A DNA stretch of 64,000 nucleotides from Carposina sasakii. Taxonomy: Eukaryota > Arthropoda > Insecta > Lepidoptera > Carposinidae. Positions 33,036 through 43,705 of the stretch are shown here, one piece after another; the stretch's first letter is position 1, and the number at the start of each line of letters is the position of its first letter. The notes under the pieces were generated by a model. It was given only the letters and a program-made list of their open reading frames with translations, had not been told where the DNA came from and ran no database searches. Both the position numbers and the translations under genes were made by a program. The stretch spans positions 5,518,001 to 5,582,000 of the forward strand of contig CP053157.1 of NCBI GenBank assembly GCA_014607495.2, given 5' to 3'.

Positions 33036-34928
33036 CGAACATAAACTTTTAAGCTATTTTTTTATTACCTTTCTTACTAACCAAAGAGTGAAGTTATCTG
33101 TCTTTATTCCACGTTTATTAATATTAGGGTTAAGGTTCTAGTGATATAAATATTTGCCTAGATACGTTTTGTTAACGATAGACAATGTCTTGCAATATTT
33201 TAATTAGGCACTACCTTGGTACCTAGTAATTAAAGGGGTACTAATTTAGCGTAGTGAATATAATGTCATGAAACTTATTCTTTCGTAAGTTGAAGTCGCA
33301 ACTGTCTTTTGTATTATCTTTTTTAGATATTTTACACTATTTCTAAACTACTGTTCACAAAGTGTAACCTAACCTAACATAATTTATAAAGTTGAATTTT
33401 AAAAGAGAGCCGTGTACGTGCATACATGTGAATGAGTATACACAGGTAAAATAGGTGATTAATGGGCATGGACTTACTAAAATAAATAAACAAATAAATA
33501 TTTACACACATCACAACACATTGACCTAGTCCCACACTAAGATCCCTAAGGTGTTGTGTCGTGGGTACTGAGCAACGGTATATAAATACATAGATAAGTA
33601 TATAAACATCCATAACTCATATTACTTCATTATTTGCCTGCAAAATTTTCTTAGAAATGACACTGATATTATATATTTATCTATTATTTATTTATCGATA
33701 GAATTATTTAATTGTAATTTGAAATTTTGCAGTGTTTTCAAGACTTAATTGCTTTGTGATATTTTTTTTTGTAATAAATAATGTAGATACAGGTTGTTGT
33801 CTATACTTATTTTGAGATGCCCTCCAGAGTTAGGGACATTTTGTTAAAAAGCTATGGAGACATTGAACAACAGTGACAACTGGTAACTTAAAACAATTTG
33901 ACTATGTCAATAAGACCCCCAAAATGCCTGGACAGAAGTTACAATGATATAAACAATGTTTTCCGTCATATCCTGGTAGAAACGCACCCTTAATTCTAAC
34001 AAACTAACCTTGCTGTGTCTGTTTGATATTTGTGTAATCTGTGTCATTTGTGTAATCTGTTTGATATCCACCATCGATATCAAACGCATCCGTAGCAACG
34101 TAACATAGCATCTCTGGTAGAAAGACAGCCTAAGGTAACAGATTACTTAATATGCATTGTGCCTTACTTAAAGCTATATAATTCCCTATGAATGGTCATA
34201 CACATTATTCACACAGAGTAATTTAAAGATTGTCATCAAGGAAAAAACGAAATATTTCATTTAAATTAACGGCACAATAAAATGTGTGCGAAACATATAT
34301 ACAGCACTTAGCTCAAAATAAAATAAATGTTAACTACTCTGTGTCGACATGCTCGTGTGTATTCTGTTACAAAATGCCAGGTCTAAGTAAAATAATGTCG
34401 TGCTGGTTATGATCGAAGCATAAAAAGGAGTCGCAATGGTCAATGTGGAACATCGGCCAATGTCATGTCAATGTTATAAAAGTGCACTTTTGCGGTCAGA
34501 CTTCATTTCGTCATTTAACGAATTTAGCGCTAAATTAAAGAAGATGATTCGATAACTTTGTGAACTATAGTATTATAGGTGTCATCATATAGCATTTGTA
34601 CGGACGCAAAACTAGAAGACGTGTCTTCTTTACGTTGCCGACATGTTCCGCTAAATATCCTAGAAATCCAAAGTTAAATGGCGACTCTATTTTCTATCGA
34701 AAAACGTTATTACCAGCTCCTCTTCGTCTCTCATTCGCTGGCCATAGTTACGGTGTTGTGACTACGGAAAAGGTATATTTTTACTGGAAATGGTGGGGTT
34801 TTGTCATGCTCTATGGGTTGGTAAAAGGGTATTTTAAGTTGGTGAAAAGTTTAGAAAATATGAAAAGGTAATGTCGGCTATTTTAGGTTATTAGTCTTAC
34901 CTAAAAGGTAGAAAAAGATTTAATATAC
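33036..34928. other. Intergenic stretch with LINE-like tail fragment and a weak promoter-like site
   Basis: At 33470-33612 there is a repeat-like segment (AAATAAATATTTACACACAT, and a run ending TATATAAACATCCAT) typical of lepidopteran LINE 3'UTRs. At 34475-34482 TATAAAAG is followed by an initiator-like TCAGA at 34496-34500. The 23-base spacing is shorter than usual and no ATG-started ORF follows. No gene is supported. Confidence 0.4.
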
Positions 34929-35270
34929 AGGGTGTAAAAAGACAACGTTGTTATTTTAATACCTCGTATTCTTTGTAACGTAACGACAATTTTTTTCTAT
35001 GAAACCAACCCTGGGAAACGAAAAATTTTTTTTTTTAAATCTCTTTTTATTGCAAGCAATGTATTCGATTGACAAAATGTACTTACAAAACTAACATTTT
35101 TAAGTATTAATATGGTGTATTTAAAAAAATGTTTGTTAACTGTTTCCAGATGGATTTATTTAAAAAAAATGCTGATATTCATGTAACTTTGGACCTCAAT
35201 ATCTTGGAAACCCGTGGTTCCCAGGGGTGCTTCCATAGAAAAAAATTATCGTGACGTTACAAAGAATATG
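34929..35270. mobile_element. MITE family A, right end lost
   Basis: Starts CAGGGTGTAAAAAGACAACG preceded by TA and follows 7444-7840 closely through CCAACCCTGGGAAACGA and GGTGCTTCCATAGAAAAAAA to GTTACAAAGAATA. The final terminal repeat is then replaced by unrelated sequence. Confidence 0.7.
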
Positions 35271-35504
35271 AATAGAATGTATTGTCTTGCATGCTAGATG
35301 CTCGGGTCTGGTTTCTCGTGGCGATTGTAGTTAGTGCAAGTGCCTGTTTTCGCAGTTATGAGTTATCAGATCCGAGGGTCAGTGGAGGGTGTAGGGCCCA
35401 GTGGTGGGCGCACCCATAGTGAATGTTTGAACTTCCGAATTGTAACGCCTAATACAATTTCATTTACAGTATGTATGTTTGTGTCTTCTTCATTAGAATA
35501 CATC

Positions 35505-35700
35505 AGCTACCTGCATCTGCTTCCATGCATGTCGTAAGACTTGTCTGAGGGAGGAACTCCAAGGGAGTCGGCATTCTCTCAAGCGATGAGCTAGCAACTA
35601 GTCATTGATACTTATAAGTGGCCTCACTATGCTAAAAGTGGCTCTATAGATATAGTTTGTGGTCCTACAGTTCCGCCTACATCATTTTTGGGAAAAATAT
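35505..35700 (-). repeat. Dispersed repeat family R1, reverse copy
   Basis: ATCAGCTACCTGCATCTGCT ... AGCGATGAGCTAGCAACTAG ... ACTATGCTAAAAGTGGC ... CCTACAGTTCCGCCTAC ... ATTTTTGGG, in the same order as 18459-18685. Confidence 0.65.
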
Positions 35701-35820
35701 TTTATTTGGAATCTATTATAGGTAGGTACTTAGGCTCACTATCCTATCCTATGTACATACTCGTAATACTCTGTTGGCAGAGAAGCATTATCTAGTAATA
35801 AAGTCTGGTCTAGTCTAGTC

Positions 35821-36030
35821 TTCAGCCTATTGCAGTCCACTGCTGGGCGTAGGCCTCCCCCAGGGCACGCCACAAGGCTACTGCCACAGGGGGGTTTTGC
35901 CCATAGTCACCACGCTGGGCAGGCGGGTTGGTGACCGCAGTGTGATTTTCGGACTATGTTGTCAGTACGGGAGGCACTGCTGCCCGTCTCCCGGAAATCC
36001 TTAATCGCCTTGTACGATACCCGATTACGA
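35821..36030 (-). mobile_element. RTE-like LINE 3' region, reverse orientation
   Basis: On the minus strand the end reads ALWRALGEAYAQQWTAIG followed by a stop, preceded by CCTGCCCAGCGTGGTGACTA TGGGCAAAACCCCCC. This is one of the longer copies of the family in the window. Confidence 0.75.
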
Positions 36031-36582
36031 TAGTAATAATATTGTCAAACATTTAAAACAATATACCTAATCATATAAACTTATGATCTAGATAATTTCT
36101 AACTGTAGTACCTAGTAGGTACTACTGCAGCTATAGAAAACTAAACCGTTAGTCTTTCCTCAAGTAGAAATATGAAATTGATTGACTGTAGAGGTCAAAG
36201 TTACAAAATAGTTCGTTGCTCAGTAGAGCATGCGGTGGTTAGCAATACAGTTTAACAATGCTACGTAGACGTAAACGTACAACTTGTAGCGAAATCATAA
36301 CGCAAAAACTACTGTAGTGGAATTGTTAATGGAATTGTTAATAGAAAGAAATTTAATACATACTTAGTTAATTTTAAATACGTATAGTACTGGTACTGGT
36401 AACCCCATAAATATGAGTTTGAGAATCTTTCTCAATATCTCAGGTTGTACTTTTTGCCAGTATAGTAGGTAGTTCTGAGTTTTTCTGTCAGAGGATTATG
36501 TGTATGTGTGCTCGGGATTCTCAATTTGAGTTAGGTCTTGTAGGCCCCTTAAATTTGCAATTTGTTTGCATACACATATTAC

Positions 36583-36675
36583 ATCAGCCTCAGTCCACTG
36601 ATAGACGTAGGCCTCCCCAAGGCCCGCCACAACTGACCACAAGGCTACTACATAGGGGGGCCATAGGGGGGTTTA
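36583..36675 (-). mobile_element. RTE-like LINE tail, degraded
   Basis: ATCAGCCTCAGTCCACTGAT AGACGTAGGCCTCCCCAAGG, then CGCCACAACTGACCACAAGG; the family is recognisable but shortened and rearranged. Confidence 0.6.
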
Positions 36676-36769
36676 AGCTAAATAAATTTTACGGTACCTA
36701 CCTATGTGGAGACATTGTAAAGAAGTTACTAAATAAGCGGGGAAGTAGCTCGACTATAGAGTTGCCTAA

Positions 36770-37005
36770 TGCCTTGATCACACGTACCGAGTAAACGGGC
36801 GAGACAGTGAACTCGGCCGAGTGCTCGGTTCGTCTGAACACTTTGGTGAGTGCTCGGCCGAGTGCTTGGCCGGCTAGAGGGGCAAGACAGTAACTTGGAC
36901 CCTTTTCTATTTACTAGGCTGAGTGAGCTACTCGCCCACGTCACTGTCTCGGCCGAGAATCATTTTACTGTCTCGCCCGTTTACTCGGTAAGTGTGATCA
37001 AGGCA
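36770..37005. mobile_element. PIF/Harbinger-like MITE with TAA duplication (236 bp)
   Basis: The ends TGCCTTGATCACACGTACCG and CGGTAAGTGTGATCAAGGCA are inverted, continuing through AGTAAACGGGCGAGACAGTG and its complement. TAA lies on both sides (36767-36769 and 37006-37008), matching the TWA duplication of PIF/Harbinger. The interior is packed with the palindrome CTCGGCCGAG and variants (near 36814, 36856 and 36948). No coding capacity. Confidence 0.85.
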
Positions 37006-37280
37006 TAAATGTAAGTAGAAATGAATTAGCCGGATATCATCCATAGTTGGCCGTCGTAGACATTTTGGTAGAACCCAGCAGGGGTAGTAGTAGCGTTGCA
37101 TTACGAGTAAGTAGGATTAGTCTTCAAAAGAAAGGTATTAGAGATGTCATTTCGGAAGTTTTCGCAACATAGCTGATATAGACATCAATCAAACCCAACA
37201 ACGTGATTTTCCGTGATTCCAACTAATATATAGGTAAATGAGCAAGTAAGTTTGTTAACTCTCCACCAACATTCGTAAAA

Positions 37281-37562
37281 TCCTATTAACATTATAAACG
37301 CGAAAATTTGTAAGTATGGATTATGGATGTTTGTTACTCTTTCACGTAAAAACGGCTGGAGCGATTTTAATAAAATTTGGTTTGGAGTCAGCTGACATCC
37401 TGAATTAACACATAGGCTACTTTTTATCCCGGGAAAATGTTGTTATCCCGGATAATTTCGACATTTTGTTTTTTCTGCAGTTCACGCCACGCCACATCTG
37501 TGTCCACGCGTACGAAGTCGCGGGAAAAGATCACGGAGCCAAAAGTCGCGGGTAACTGCTAG
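37281..37562 (+). mobile_element. Helitron-like element, TCCTATTAACATTATAAACG subfamily
   Basis: A|TCCTATTAACATTATAAACG ... GTCGCGGGTAACTGCTAG|T, with the TC start, CTAG end and A/T flanks. It shares the middle block GGCTACTTTTTATCCCGGGA with the other Helitron-like copies but has a different 5' end, shared with 61800-62024. A partial duplication of the GTCGCGGG segment near the 3' end makes it longer. Confidence 0.65.
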
Positions 37563-38685
37563 TAACATTTTAGATCCTGGATAAAAACTGTTGCTTAGTG
37601 CGGAAATACTTAAATAGGTTCAATTAACAGCTAACCTCTGTGAGGATCTCTAAAAACGTGGGTTTTTCTATATAAACTCAAAATAATGTCGATTATTTGC
37701 GCTTGAAAAATTAACAATGGTGGGCTCTTGACATTGAAATAGAATGAAACAATGAAAACGTATTTCACAGTCCCTTCTTTACGTCGTGTAAATAAAAAAG
37801 TACCTATAGATACGTTTTTGTACATGTAATATTTAATGTATAAACTTTAGAATTCCGATATTTCGTGATTCCATGGGAATATGTGCCAGTTTCGGTCATT
37901 GGTGTATGTTGTCTGATAGTCGGTCATTTAGTAATAGAAGATTTTGCAGAATATTGCTCTAAAATTATCCAACCTACAAGCAGTGCCTGGCTTAGAGGTC
38001 TGGAGGCCGCGAGAATGCCGCGAGAGGATTAAAGGTCCCTTGGCCCCAAATCGGAATTTGATTTCTTTGTCAAAAGTCTATTGTGCACTCTCCTAAATCT
38101 GGCCCTGTCTACAAGCTCAAAATCATTCTGAATGTTAAATTTTTATTAAAGATCTACTTCGAAGTTATCCGCCTATAACGAAAATAAGGTTTGTCTATCT
38201 AATAATACTTTGATAATACTAAATAATTACTACTAAATACAATACTAAATAAGTAATACAAGCATTATAAGTATTTTTTGTGCTTCAAACACGGCTTCAT
38301 TGACGTGCTACTCCAGTTACTAAAAATGGGTTGTGATAAATAATTTACAAGAGTTAACAGTGTGCACTACCTGGCTATATTTTTCAGGGGTAACAATGAA
38401 CGCCTTTGTACAAAAATATGAATAAGCATTGTAATCGATATTATTTCAGAGTCCAAGAAACCTTACCTTATATGTTTTAAAATATGTTTACATTGGGAAC
38501 AATAGGCCACACATTAAAATCAAATAGAGTAGGTACTCCAAACTGTTTGTTAAGGTCTTTGTACCGTCTGACATGACATGACCGAATCGTTCTGTTAAAC
38601 CTTTACGCATTACGAAAATTAATCTATTCCTCTTCTATTCTATCTGTCTATTCTATATCAATCAATCTATTCTATATCTCCTATA
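37563..38685. other. Intergenic stretch
   Basis: AT-rich, with no ORF, RNA gene or repeat I can support. Confidence 0.5.
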
Positions 38686-38899
38686 TCTATACATATAATA
38701 AAATTGTAACGGATCGATGTCTGTGCATGTTAATCTCAGAAACAGCTGGACCGATTTCGATGCAGTTTTCAGAAATATTTTGTGACAGGTCCCACCATAT
38801 AGGCTACTTTTCATCCCGAGAAAATGTTGTTATCCCGGATAATTTCGACATTTTGTTTTTTCTGCAGTCCACGCGGACGGAGTCGCGGGTGTCCACTAG
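38686..38899 (+). mobile_element. Helitron-like (Lep1-type) element
   Basis: A|TCTATACATATAATAAAATT ... GGAGTCGCGGGTGTCCACTAG|T. It is close to full length and closely similar to 29787-29992. It is followed almost at once by an RTE-like LINE fragment. Confidence 0.65.
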
Positions 38900-38924
38900 T
38901 ATTGATTAATTTAGCCGCGGCATG

Positions 38925-39061
38925 TGTAGCGTTGGACGCCCTCCGGACAGATGGACCGATGACTTCAAGAGGGCGGCTGGTAGTAACTGTGGGGTGATCG
39001 AACCTTGTGGCGGGCTCTAGGGGAGGCCTACGTCCACCAGTGGACTGCAATAGGCAAATGA
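38925..39061 (+). mobile_element. RTE-like LINE: ORF C-terminus with one frameshift
   Basis: The first frame reads CSVGRPPDRWTDDFKRAAGS NCGVIEP. A shift of frame then gives WRALGEAYVHQWTAIGK and TGA. The GRPP-RW-DD...AG motif followed by WR-LGEAY-QQW is the known end of non-LTR reverse-transcriptase ORFs, so this copy identifies the otherwise anonymous CAGTGGACTGCAATAGGC repeat as LINE coding sequence. It is a dead fragment. Confidence 0.8.
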
Positions 39062-39102
39062 TAATAAAATATCTTAGTGTTGCCTTCCCTGTTTATAAGC
39101 TA

Positions 39103-39133
39103 CTAGTGGACACCTGCGACTGCGTCCGAATGA
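39103..39133 (-). mobile_element. Helitron-like end fragment
   Basis: A|CTAGTGGACACCTGCGACTG, after which the similarity stops; only one terminus remains. Confidence 0.5.
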
Positions 39134-39318
39134 AAATAATAAAATAAGAATTTTAAGACTATTGCTTTTGCAACTATCTACTTTTCAGGAGGTTTATCTG
39201 CATAATACCTAAGGCAATTCTCCTAAAATAGTGTAATTTTAGTGGTGTGATTTTAATAGAATTAATATGTGCTAAAGTTTTCACTAAAACCTACATACTC
39301 GTAGATATACATACATAG

Positions 39319-39532
39319 CTGTCTTCTCGAAATGCCAGAACTACATGATCGTAAAGGAGATCCCACAGCGACGTTTAGCATAGCTGGGACATCATCAGTG
39401 ACATGTTACTAACTTATTCTGGGTGAACGCCCGAGCTCCTTGGTCTACTCACGACATGCACGGAAGGAGATGCAGCTGATGTAGTTATTCTCTATCTCTA
39501 TGTAAAGCCCCGCATCAGGACATGACAAACCT
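39319..39532 (+). repeat. Dispersed repeat family R1, uninterrupted copy
   Basis: Runs from CAGAACTACATGATCGTAAA through GTTTAGCATAGCTGGGACAT, CGAGCTCCTTGGTCTACTCA, GCACGGAAGGAGATGCAGCT to AAGCCCCGCATCAGGACA. It gives the full order of the family, about 210 bp. Confidence 0.7.
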
Positions 39533-39564
39533 GAAACACAGAATTATTTATTATGGACCACCTG

Positions 39565-39844
39565 CACGCGTATGATGAATTTGGTGAGAGCGAGATGTCT
39601 CAATTTTAAACGTCAAATCCACATAGCTAAATAATAACTAGACAAGGCAAGTGTTTCTACTTGGTGTGTAAAAAGGGATTATTGCAAACCACTTCTATCA
39701 GCCCTAATTCACTCAGTCTGGCTTGAGATCGAATATTTTTACATGCAAAGTACATACACTTAGTTTATCTAGTTATTAATAGCTCTGTGAGTTTGAAGTT
39801 TAAAATTGAGACATCTCGCTCTCACCAAATTCATCATACGCGTG
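39565..39844. mobile_element. MITE with CACGCGTATGATGAATTTGG ends, second copy (280 bp)
   Basis: CACGCGTATGATGAATTTGG at the left and CCAAATTCATCATACGCGTG at the right. The inner part matches 29178-29482 with small deletions. Flanks are CTG and ATG, so any 3-bp duplication has diverged. Confidence 0.75.
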
Positions 39845-40458
39845 ATGGTATGCTTCTGTTTCATGGATAAGATGTTTGTTTCATACAAGCTAAACGCTAA
39901 ATAATAAACAGAGAAGGAGACAATAAAATTGTCAGATAACATTAACAACTAAGTAAACACAACACGTTGCTCGTACCTAGAGCTATGTGAACCATCATTA
40001 AGAAAAATCACATGCAATTAATGTAAAGACAATGACATGACTCTTACTTATTTACGTTTTTGTTCACTGCGCATATTGGAATTACAGATTAAAATGAAAA
40101 TTATACATAAATCTCTATAAGAAAATTAGTAGTAAGGTAGAATTAGTAGGTACCTACATAGATACAAATACAAACGATGTCAGTGCACCCATCATCTTCC
40201 TGCCCTTACCTCATTAACTTATGGGGGCGCAATATAAACTTTAAAAAATCAAGTTAGGTAGCAACAATAGATATCAAGCATAAACGGCCATAAAGTACAT
40301 ATCTCGGTTCTTTTATAAGAAAGTAAACGTCTAACGAACGATTATCTACGTACCAGCCAGTAATTTGCTTTATAGATGTAGCTACACGTGAACAACTATT
40401 GACTCTTTCTTTTAGATATTGCAGAAAATATAGAAATACTTAAATAGTAGTTCCTATA

Positions 40459-40651
40459 TAGGGTATAACAAAAAGGGTATGTTAAGCGAAAAGCTATGTA
40501 AATAGCCCACTATAGAGAACCTATCCACAAAATTTGATACCCGAAATCACAAGTTTATTTTTCAAGATTGTATGAAAATTCCTGAGATGTTTTTAAGAAT
40601 TCTTCATACTATCTAGAAAAATAAACATGTAAACCTTTTTGTTACACTCTG
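40459..40651. mobile_element. MITE family B copy
   Basis: TAGGGTATAACAAAAAGGGT ... TTTTTGTTACACTCTG, flanked by TA at 40457-40458 and 40652-40653. An internal deletion has removed most of the right arm. Confidence 0.7.
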
Positions 40652-40653
40652 TA

Positions 40654-41424
40654 TAAGAAGGTAATTATGTATTTATTAAGGTCCGCAAATTTTTATATAG
40701 AGCCTGGCCTATGATAAGACTTTATTTAGCGATCCTGTAATTACCTACTGCTTAAACCAAATAAGTATACTATTGAGCCTACATTTATTAACCTTTTGCA
40801 GCTACTATCAATCCAATTATAACAGCACTCAGAGCGTATCATTCATTATAATACAATAATAACCTGGGTTCTATCCCATTGGAGGCATTGACTTTGATAC
40901 CACAAAAACAGATTGGGATCGACCTTCGGTTCACGCTACGGTGCACGTCACCTGACTGGCGGTCGTCAAATATTTACGTGTATTTACTTAAAACATAAAC
41001 ATAAGAGCCTAGGCCATTGATGAAACGTACACGATCCTTTGGTTTACATAAATTAGAGAAGCAAATATAAGAGTAGCACCTCGGAAGGAAACTTAAATTT
41101 TTATGGCCTTACCATTATAGATTTTCAACGCGGTTGTTAAGGCTTGTTTAACTAAGACTTGTAGTTGTGGTTAATGCAAGAGATCGCGTTTCTGACTGAC
41201 GACGTTTTGACTTTGAGAAAGTGGAATAAAGACCCATTTTTCCAATGATCAGATAGCTTATAGGGAGGTATAGTTGATGGTGTCTAAAGACAACATCAAA
41301 TTTATCCAGATCTGACCGTTGTGTGTGCGTTGCAAAAATTATCATTTACGAGTAACCAAACGATCTACATAGAAAACTATCCATATGAGGGATTTTCTGA
41401 GAAGCTAAAATAACATAATCTCGA
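40654..41424. other. Intergenic stretch
   Basis: No coding, RNA or repeat signal that I can support. Confidence 0.5.
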
Positions 41425-41524
41425 TAGGTGGCGTTAGCAATCTCCTTCCATAACTTTATTAGGAATTATTAATGTCTTTGGTCATACAAAATTTTCTGGG
41501 AAGAGATTTCGCTAACGCCATCTA
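41425..41524. mobile_element. Short foldback MITE (about 100 bp)
   Basis: TAGGTGGCGTTAGCAATCTC is inverted as GAGATTTCGCTAACGCCATC TA. The family end TAGATGGCGTTA is typical of small foldback repeats, and similar GATGGCGT motifs occur near 53800 and 53867. It directly abuts a Helitron-like element on its right. Confidence 0.55.
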
Positions 41525-41531
41525 TTTAAAA

Positions 41532-41750
41532 CTAGTGAACGCCCGCGACTCCGTCCGCGTGGACTGCAGAAAAAATTAAATGTCGAAATTATCCGGGATA
41601 AAAACATTTTACCAGGATGAAAAGCCTATATGTTAAGTGGGACCTGTCACAATATATTCCTGAAAACTGCATCGAAATCAGTCCAGCCGTTTTTGAGATT
41701 AGCGTGCACAAACATCGATCCGTTACAATTTTATAGATAGAAGATATAGA
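41532..41750 (-). mobile_element. Helitron-like (Lep1-type) element, reverse orientation
   Basis: A|CTAGTGAACGCCCGCGACTC ... AAGATATAGA|T. Closely similar to 10482-10700, and both flanks fit insertion between A and T. Confidence 0.65.
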
Positions 41751-43617
41751 TTGTTGCCAAATTTTTTGTTTGGTCTAACTATATCTAGGCGGAAATATAC
41801 CTAAAACCGGAAATGGAAGCAATGAACGATGATCATTGATCTCTAAATAGCTTCTGCCTACCTGTTTACTAGCGTAAAATAGTAAATCTAGCCAGTATTG
41901 AAACTGTAAAAAATGGTTTTTATCAACTAACGGCAAGACTTTGGAGTTCCAGTTTTTATCGTTCTCGTGAAATTTCTAGAAATCCTTGCTTCTCTACAAT
42001 TGACAGCCAAGACTTGTGACTTCTAAAGAAGTAAAGGAAGAGGAGTTGATTCTATATTCTGATAAATTTTACTAAATGCTCTCGAAGAAAGCATGTCTGT
42101 TTTTTATACAGGCTCATAGTCGGTGTTGTGGTCAAATTGGGAACTAAGATACATCCTCTATCAGTGTCGGTTTAATGTGTATCTTTAACCCTTCAGTTGT
42201 TTATGCCTAGAACATACATAACGCACATATAATTTTTCTTGAGTAACAAAAGGTAATTTACAATACAAGTAAAAGTAACTAGTCATTATAAGTGTTAAAC
42301 CATTACATGTTAACGATGTGTTAACTTGATTGCTTTCTGTGTTAACATATTAGATACTTTAATAGCTCACTTAGGTCATTGACCCCTTACTACACACGTA
42401 GACAACGTAGATCTCACGTAGATCTTTTATACAGTGTGTTAGTAACAGCCGGACAAATTTTATATGCTGATATCAGGCCATTGAAAATCTTCTCAGATAA
42501 ACTCCGGAATTTTTAACGTTTTATTAATTTTGCGGCCATTGGCGAGTCACAGAATCGCCTGATGCAAGTAGCGTGAAAAACTAATATTAAAAACGATATA
42601 TCCAGTGTAGGATATAAGAAAGTACGAGTACAGATGAAACGCGTCACGAAATTCATAAACGCAGACAGTTTTCACTGGACAACAGTCTAGTTACGGAGAT
42701 TATAAAGTTAGAAGCCTAAGTAAAATCTCTTCACCGCATAACATGTCAGTATATCAGCTTATACTTATAAAAAAAATCTTCAAATTACCACAACAACTTT
42801 CATTACTTACACATTCACTTTCTTCATCTATTAATAAGAACAAAAAACTCAAGCGAAAATCAATTCAGGTCCGGCACAAAATAGAACGAATACGCGGATT
42901 AGTTTTACCTTCGTAACTATTATTAGATTAAGTATTCGTATTTGTTAAATCTCTATTACCAACACAATAAACACTGTTTTACAACAGTAAACGCAAGTTG
43001 TAAATAGTTAATCTACCAATGTGGACGTTAACTAGTCTGCCATCTTCAAAATTATTCTAATGGAATAACTGCAATACCGATGCATTTAATGAAAGTATGA
43101 ACTCTAATGGTTAGTAATTTAAGCCTGGTTTAGAAGAGCAAACTTGAGTTTGTATGTAACGATAATGTTAGAAAACATTCACTCTCATCAACACCTCCAA
43201 AAACCCGTTTAGGCCAAATGACATCTATCCAAATTGTAAGTACCTACCTACCTACATACGAGACAAGTGAAGCGCACGCGCAGTAATGGTATTACAGCCA
43301 CTTTCGATCTCATTGATATAAAATTAATACAAAAAAATCCGAGATTTCCATACAAAATGTGGCTTTACTAATTAATTATACCTACTACTTTTTAGTGTAT
43401 AGTTACTGAAATCTGTAAAGTAAAAGATAATAATTAGGTATGGCACAATTTTTAATCGTGATTATTTTGAAAATATAAGTACCTCTTTAATAGCTCTCTT
43501 TCTACAGGTACATGTTGCAGATGTAAATGTAACATTTCTTTTTTCAGATGTATAAAATACCTAATCTGTGATCAAATCACAAATTGTGCAGGGGCCTAAG
43601 GAATTAGGATATTATTT
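41751..43617. other. Intergenic stretch
   Basis: AT-rich. I saw no coding region, RNA gene or recognisable repeat. Confidence 0.5.
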
Positions 43618-43705
43618 CAGGCGATAAGTCCCCGCTATGCTAAACGTGGCCGTAAGATCTCCATTGTGATCCTGCTCTTCTTGCTATTCCATTTCGGGAC
43701 CGCTG
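43618..43705 (-). repeat. Dispersed repeat family R1, 3' fragment, reverse
   Basis: GCGATAAGTCCCCGCTATGC TAAACGTGGC, then AGATCTCCATTGTGATCCTG and TATTCCATTTCGGGA; about 90 bases of the family. Confidence 0.6.

Noticed and set aside
34475..34871. TATA box plus initiator followed by a 91-codon frame
   Set aside because: The TATA-initiator spacing is short, the frame lacks an ATG, and the first real ATG gives only a tiny peptide.
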